Assembly (NCBI GenBank): GCA_948330435.1
Contig: CAOJBY010000017.1
Location: 1 to 64,000 of the forward strand
Direction of reading: 5' to 3'
Length of the DNA: 64,000 bases
Source: an uncultured Lachnoclostridium sp.
GTDB lineage: Bacteria; Bacillota; Clostridia; Lachnospirales; Lachnospiraceae
Position numbers and translations under genes: made by a program. Positions 62,469 to 64,000 of this stretch are shown here, piece by piece; positions within the stretch are counted from its first letter, which is position 1, and each line of letters starts with the position of its first letter. The notes beneath the pieces were generated by a model that was given only the letters and a program-made list of their open reading frames with translations, ran no database searches and had not been told where the DNA came from.

Positions 62469-62583
62469 TCCCTGGCAAACAAAAATGGACAGGGTAAATC
62501 ATGGAAAACTTATTGGAATTGTGCACACATTCGTGGTAAGATAATGACATTGAACAAAGGACTTATCTGGAGGGATATGGACA

Positions 62584-62946
62584 ATGAGATTAAAGAACAT
62601 TTTGATTGTTGTTAAAGACATTGAAAAATCGAAGCAATTTTATCATGATTTATTTGGCCTTGATATGATACTTGACAATGATGGTAATATGATTTTAACG
62701 GAAGGCCTTGTTCTCCAGGATGAAAAAATTTGGAGGAAATTTTTGGGAAAAAATATCATTCCAAACAGTAATTCTTGTGAACTGTATTTTGAAGAACAGA
62801 ATATCGAAGCATTTATTGAAAAACTGGAAAAAACATATCCGGAGGTTCAATACGTCAACCGGCTCATGACGCATAGCTGGGGACAAAAGGTAATTCGTTT
62901 TTATGATTTGGATGGCAATTTGATTGAAGTAGGAACACCTATGTAA
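62584..62946 (+). CDS. VOC-superfamily (glyoxalase/bleomycin-resistance fold) protein
   Basis: The 120-residue protein shows the paired beta-alpha-beta fold of VOC proteins: LKNILIVVKDIEKSKQFYHD at the start and VIRFYDLDGNLIEVGTPM at the end. Metal ligands are not all in the usual places (no His near residue 6), so it may bind a ligand rather than catalyse. GGAGGG lies before the ATG. It is the only plus-strand gene between spoIIGA and ftsZ. Confidence 0.85.
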   Translation: MRLKNILIVVKDIEKSKQFYHDLFGLDMILDNDGNMILTEGLVLQDEKIWRKFLGKNIIPNSNSCELYFEEQNIEAFIEKLEKTYPEVQYVNRLMTHSWGQKVIRFYDLDGNLIEVGTPM

Positions 62947-62974
62947 TGGGAAAACTGGAATCTGCACATGATTG

Positions 62975-63121
62975 TTATTGTATTTCTATCAGTTTTTGTA
63001 TAGCATCTTCTTTTGTTGCCACGAAGAAGAAGTCCCTGCCGTGATTTGACTCAAAAATAAAATCTTTCAACGGTTTACTGGTATAGTGTGAATAGTCACC
63101 TTGCAGTACAAATTCCAGTTA
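62975..63121 (-). pseudogene. C-terminal fragment of a DUF4180 gene
   Basis: A frame without a start gives EFVLQGDYSHYTSKPLKDFI, then FFFVATKEDAIQKLIEIQ and a stop at 62975. This matches the C-terminal part of DUF4180 proteins as I remember them. The N-terminal half is absent, and a stop lies just upstream in frame. The interval 62947-63283 otherwise holds only the ftsZ terminator. Confidence 0.55.
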
Positions 63122-63200
63122 AAGACAGATTTTACCCCATATATGCAGGATTGTTAAGGGATTTCTAGCCTCTCCCGAAAAGGCAGGAAATGGTCAAAAA

Positions 63201-63264
63201 GAGGGTGTCACAAAATCAATGTCAATAGGTTAATGAATCCTGACATTGATTTTGCGACACCCTC
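63201..63264 (-). terminator. Terminator after ftsZ
   Basis: GAGGGTGTCACAAAATCAAT plus GTCA (63201-63224) pairs with TGACATTGATTTTGCGACAC plus CCTC (63241-63264), 24 bases with one mismatch; on the minus strand it is followed by TTTTT. Confidence 0.85.
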
Positions 63265-63283
63265 TCTGTATAAAAAGACTTCT

Positions 63284-64000
63284 CTATTTATTCTTCTGCA
63301 GGAACTCCGGAATCTTAATCTCCGTCTCCGGAATCTTGCTCTCGGGACGCTTGGGCATATTCAATCCCGGCAAGGGCTTAAATGTGGGCTGCTCTGTACG
63401 GCCCGTTGTCTGTCCTCCCACGCTTCCCTCAAAATTCTGCTTTGCCATAGAACTTGGAATCTTGCTGAAGCTGCTCTTTGGAAGCACTTTATTGGGACTC
63501 TTCTCATCCAATCCGGTTGCAATTACAGTGATAGTCGCTTCATCGGTGTATGTATCATCATACATTGCACCAAAGATAATATTGGCATCATCGCCAGCCA
63601 TATCCTGCACATAGCTTGCCGCATCGTTGGCATCCATCAGAGAAATATCACCGGAAATATTAATAATAACATGGGAAGCTCCCACAATGGTAGTCTCCAA
63701 AAGCGGGCTTGCCACTGCCTGCTTCACTGCATCCAGAGCTTTCTCATCACCCTTTCCAGCACCAATACCGATATGAGCAATTCCCTTGTCTGTCATAACC
63801 GTCTGTACATCCGCAAAGTCCAGATTAATGAGAGCAGGCAGATTGATTAGATCCGTAATTCCCTGTACTGCCTGCTGCAGTACCTCATCTGCCTTTTTAA
63901 GAGCATCCGGCATGCTTGTCCGACGATCTACAATCTCCAAAAGCTTATCATTCGGGATCACAATCAGGGTATCCACGCTCTCTTTCAGCTTCTGGATCCC
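63284..64000 (-). CDS. ftsZ: Cell division protein FtsZ, C-terminal part (5' end outside window)
   Basis: The frame is open to the window edge. The visible 239 residues include ESVDTLIVIPNDKLLEIVDR, the T7-loop region NLPALINLDFADVQTVM, IGIGAGKGDEKALDAVKQA and the C-terminal GTPase-activating domain, then a proline-rich linker and the terminal helix-binding tail (ETEIKIPEFLQ), which contacts partner proteins such as FtsA or SepF. FtsZ is the tubulin-like GTPase of the division ring. Followed by a strong terminator. Confidence 0.96.
   Translation of the reverse strand, partial: GIQKLKESVDTLIVIPNDKLLEIVDRRTSMPDALKKADEVLQQAVQGITDLINLPALINLDFADVQTVMTDKGIAHIGIGAGKGDEKALDAVKQAVASPLLETTIVGASHVIINISGDISLMDANDAASYVQDMAGDDANIIFGAMYDDTYTDEATITVIATGLDEKSPNKVLPKSSFSKIPSSMAKQNFEGSVGGQTTGRTEQPTFKPLPGLNMPKRPESKIPETEIKIPEFLQKNK

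Noticed and set aside
1..64000. CRISPR array, rRNA or tRNA genes
   Set aside because: No regularly spaced direct repeats of CRISPR type and no recognisable tRNA or rRNA sequence were seen by eye.

Overview
The window looks like chromosomal DNA from a spore-forming Firmicute, most likely Lachnospiraceae. The evidence is ftsZ, spoIIGA and sigE together at the right end, a sigG gene at the left, GPH and PTS sugar uptake, a multiple-sugar ABC operon, many ECF/ABC/two-component genes, and AGGAGG-type ribosome sites. No rRNA, tRNA, CRISPR array or intact insertion sequence was seen.

Layout. 1-2.2 kb: the 3' end of a large serine recombinase (probably the edge of an integrated conjugative element), a lipoprotein and a possible small ORF. 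2.2-6.5 kb: a polyol module with an HPr-like protein, GPH symporter, sorbitol-type dehydrogenase and ROK repressor. 6.6-17.6 kb: a membrane protein, SigG, an ECF sigma factor with a beta-propeller partner, LysR, an NSS transporter, a DUF255 protein and a YczE-type membrane protein. 17.6-21.5 kb: a solute-binding lipoprotein beside a hybrid histidine kinase. 21.9-25.2 kb: a beta-glucoside PTS operon whose IIC gene is broken. 25.3-29.7 kb: an AAA-ATPase/nuclease, an HD protein and a GH13 enzyme. 29.9-38.5 kb: a raffinose/melibiose-type operon (binding protein, two permeases, alpha-galactosidase, ATPase) with a divergent AraC regulator. 38.6-41.1 kb: an HD protein, YefM-YoeB, an alkyltransferase, a GNAT enzyme and a small FakA-like protein. 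41.1-45.7 kb: an AT-rich Eco57I-like restriction-modification pair. 45.8-52.7 kb: small housekeeping-like genes mixed with several decayed genes and an AT-rich group that looks like orphan immunity genes. 52.8-58.1 kb: LytTR/DUF3021, a GNAT enzyme, and an ECF sigma/membrane protein/ABC exporter operon. 58.2-60.6 kb: PilZ, GGDEF and TetR. 60.8-64 kb: sigE, spoIIGA, a VOC protein, a DUF4180 remnant and ftsZ.

How the parts work together. The sugar operons would import polyols, raffinose-family oligosaccharides and (formerly) beta-glucosides. Alpha-galactosidase and the GH13 enzyme would process raffinose to galactose and sucrose-derived hexoses. SpoIIGA and pro-SigE form the mother-cell checkpoint of sporulation, preceded by a promoter with Spo0A-type features.

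The main unexplained signals are three. (1) A 5'-leader element present three times, each copy ending in the ribosome binding site of the next gene. (2) A dispersed family of long palindromes sharing one core. (3) A series of genes that keep their N- and C-terminal coding ends but have lost an internal segment (celB, two GNATs, an SDR), plus an AAA-ATPase fragment and a nuclease remnant.
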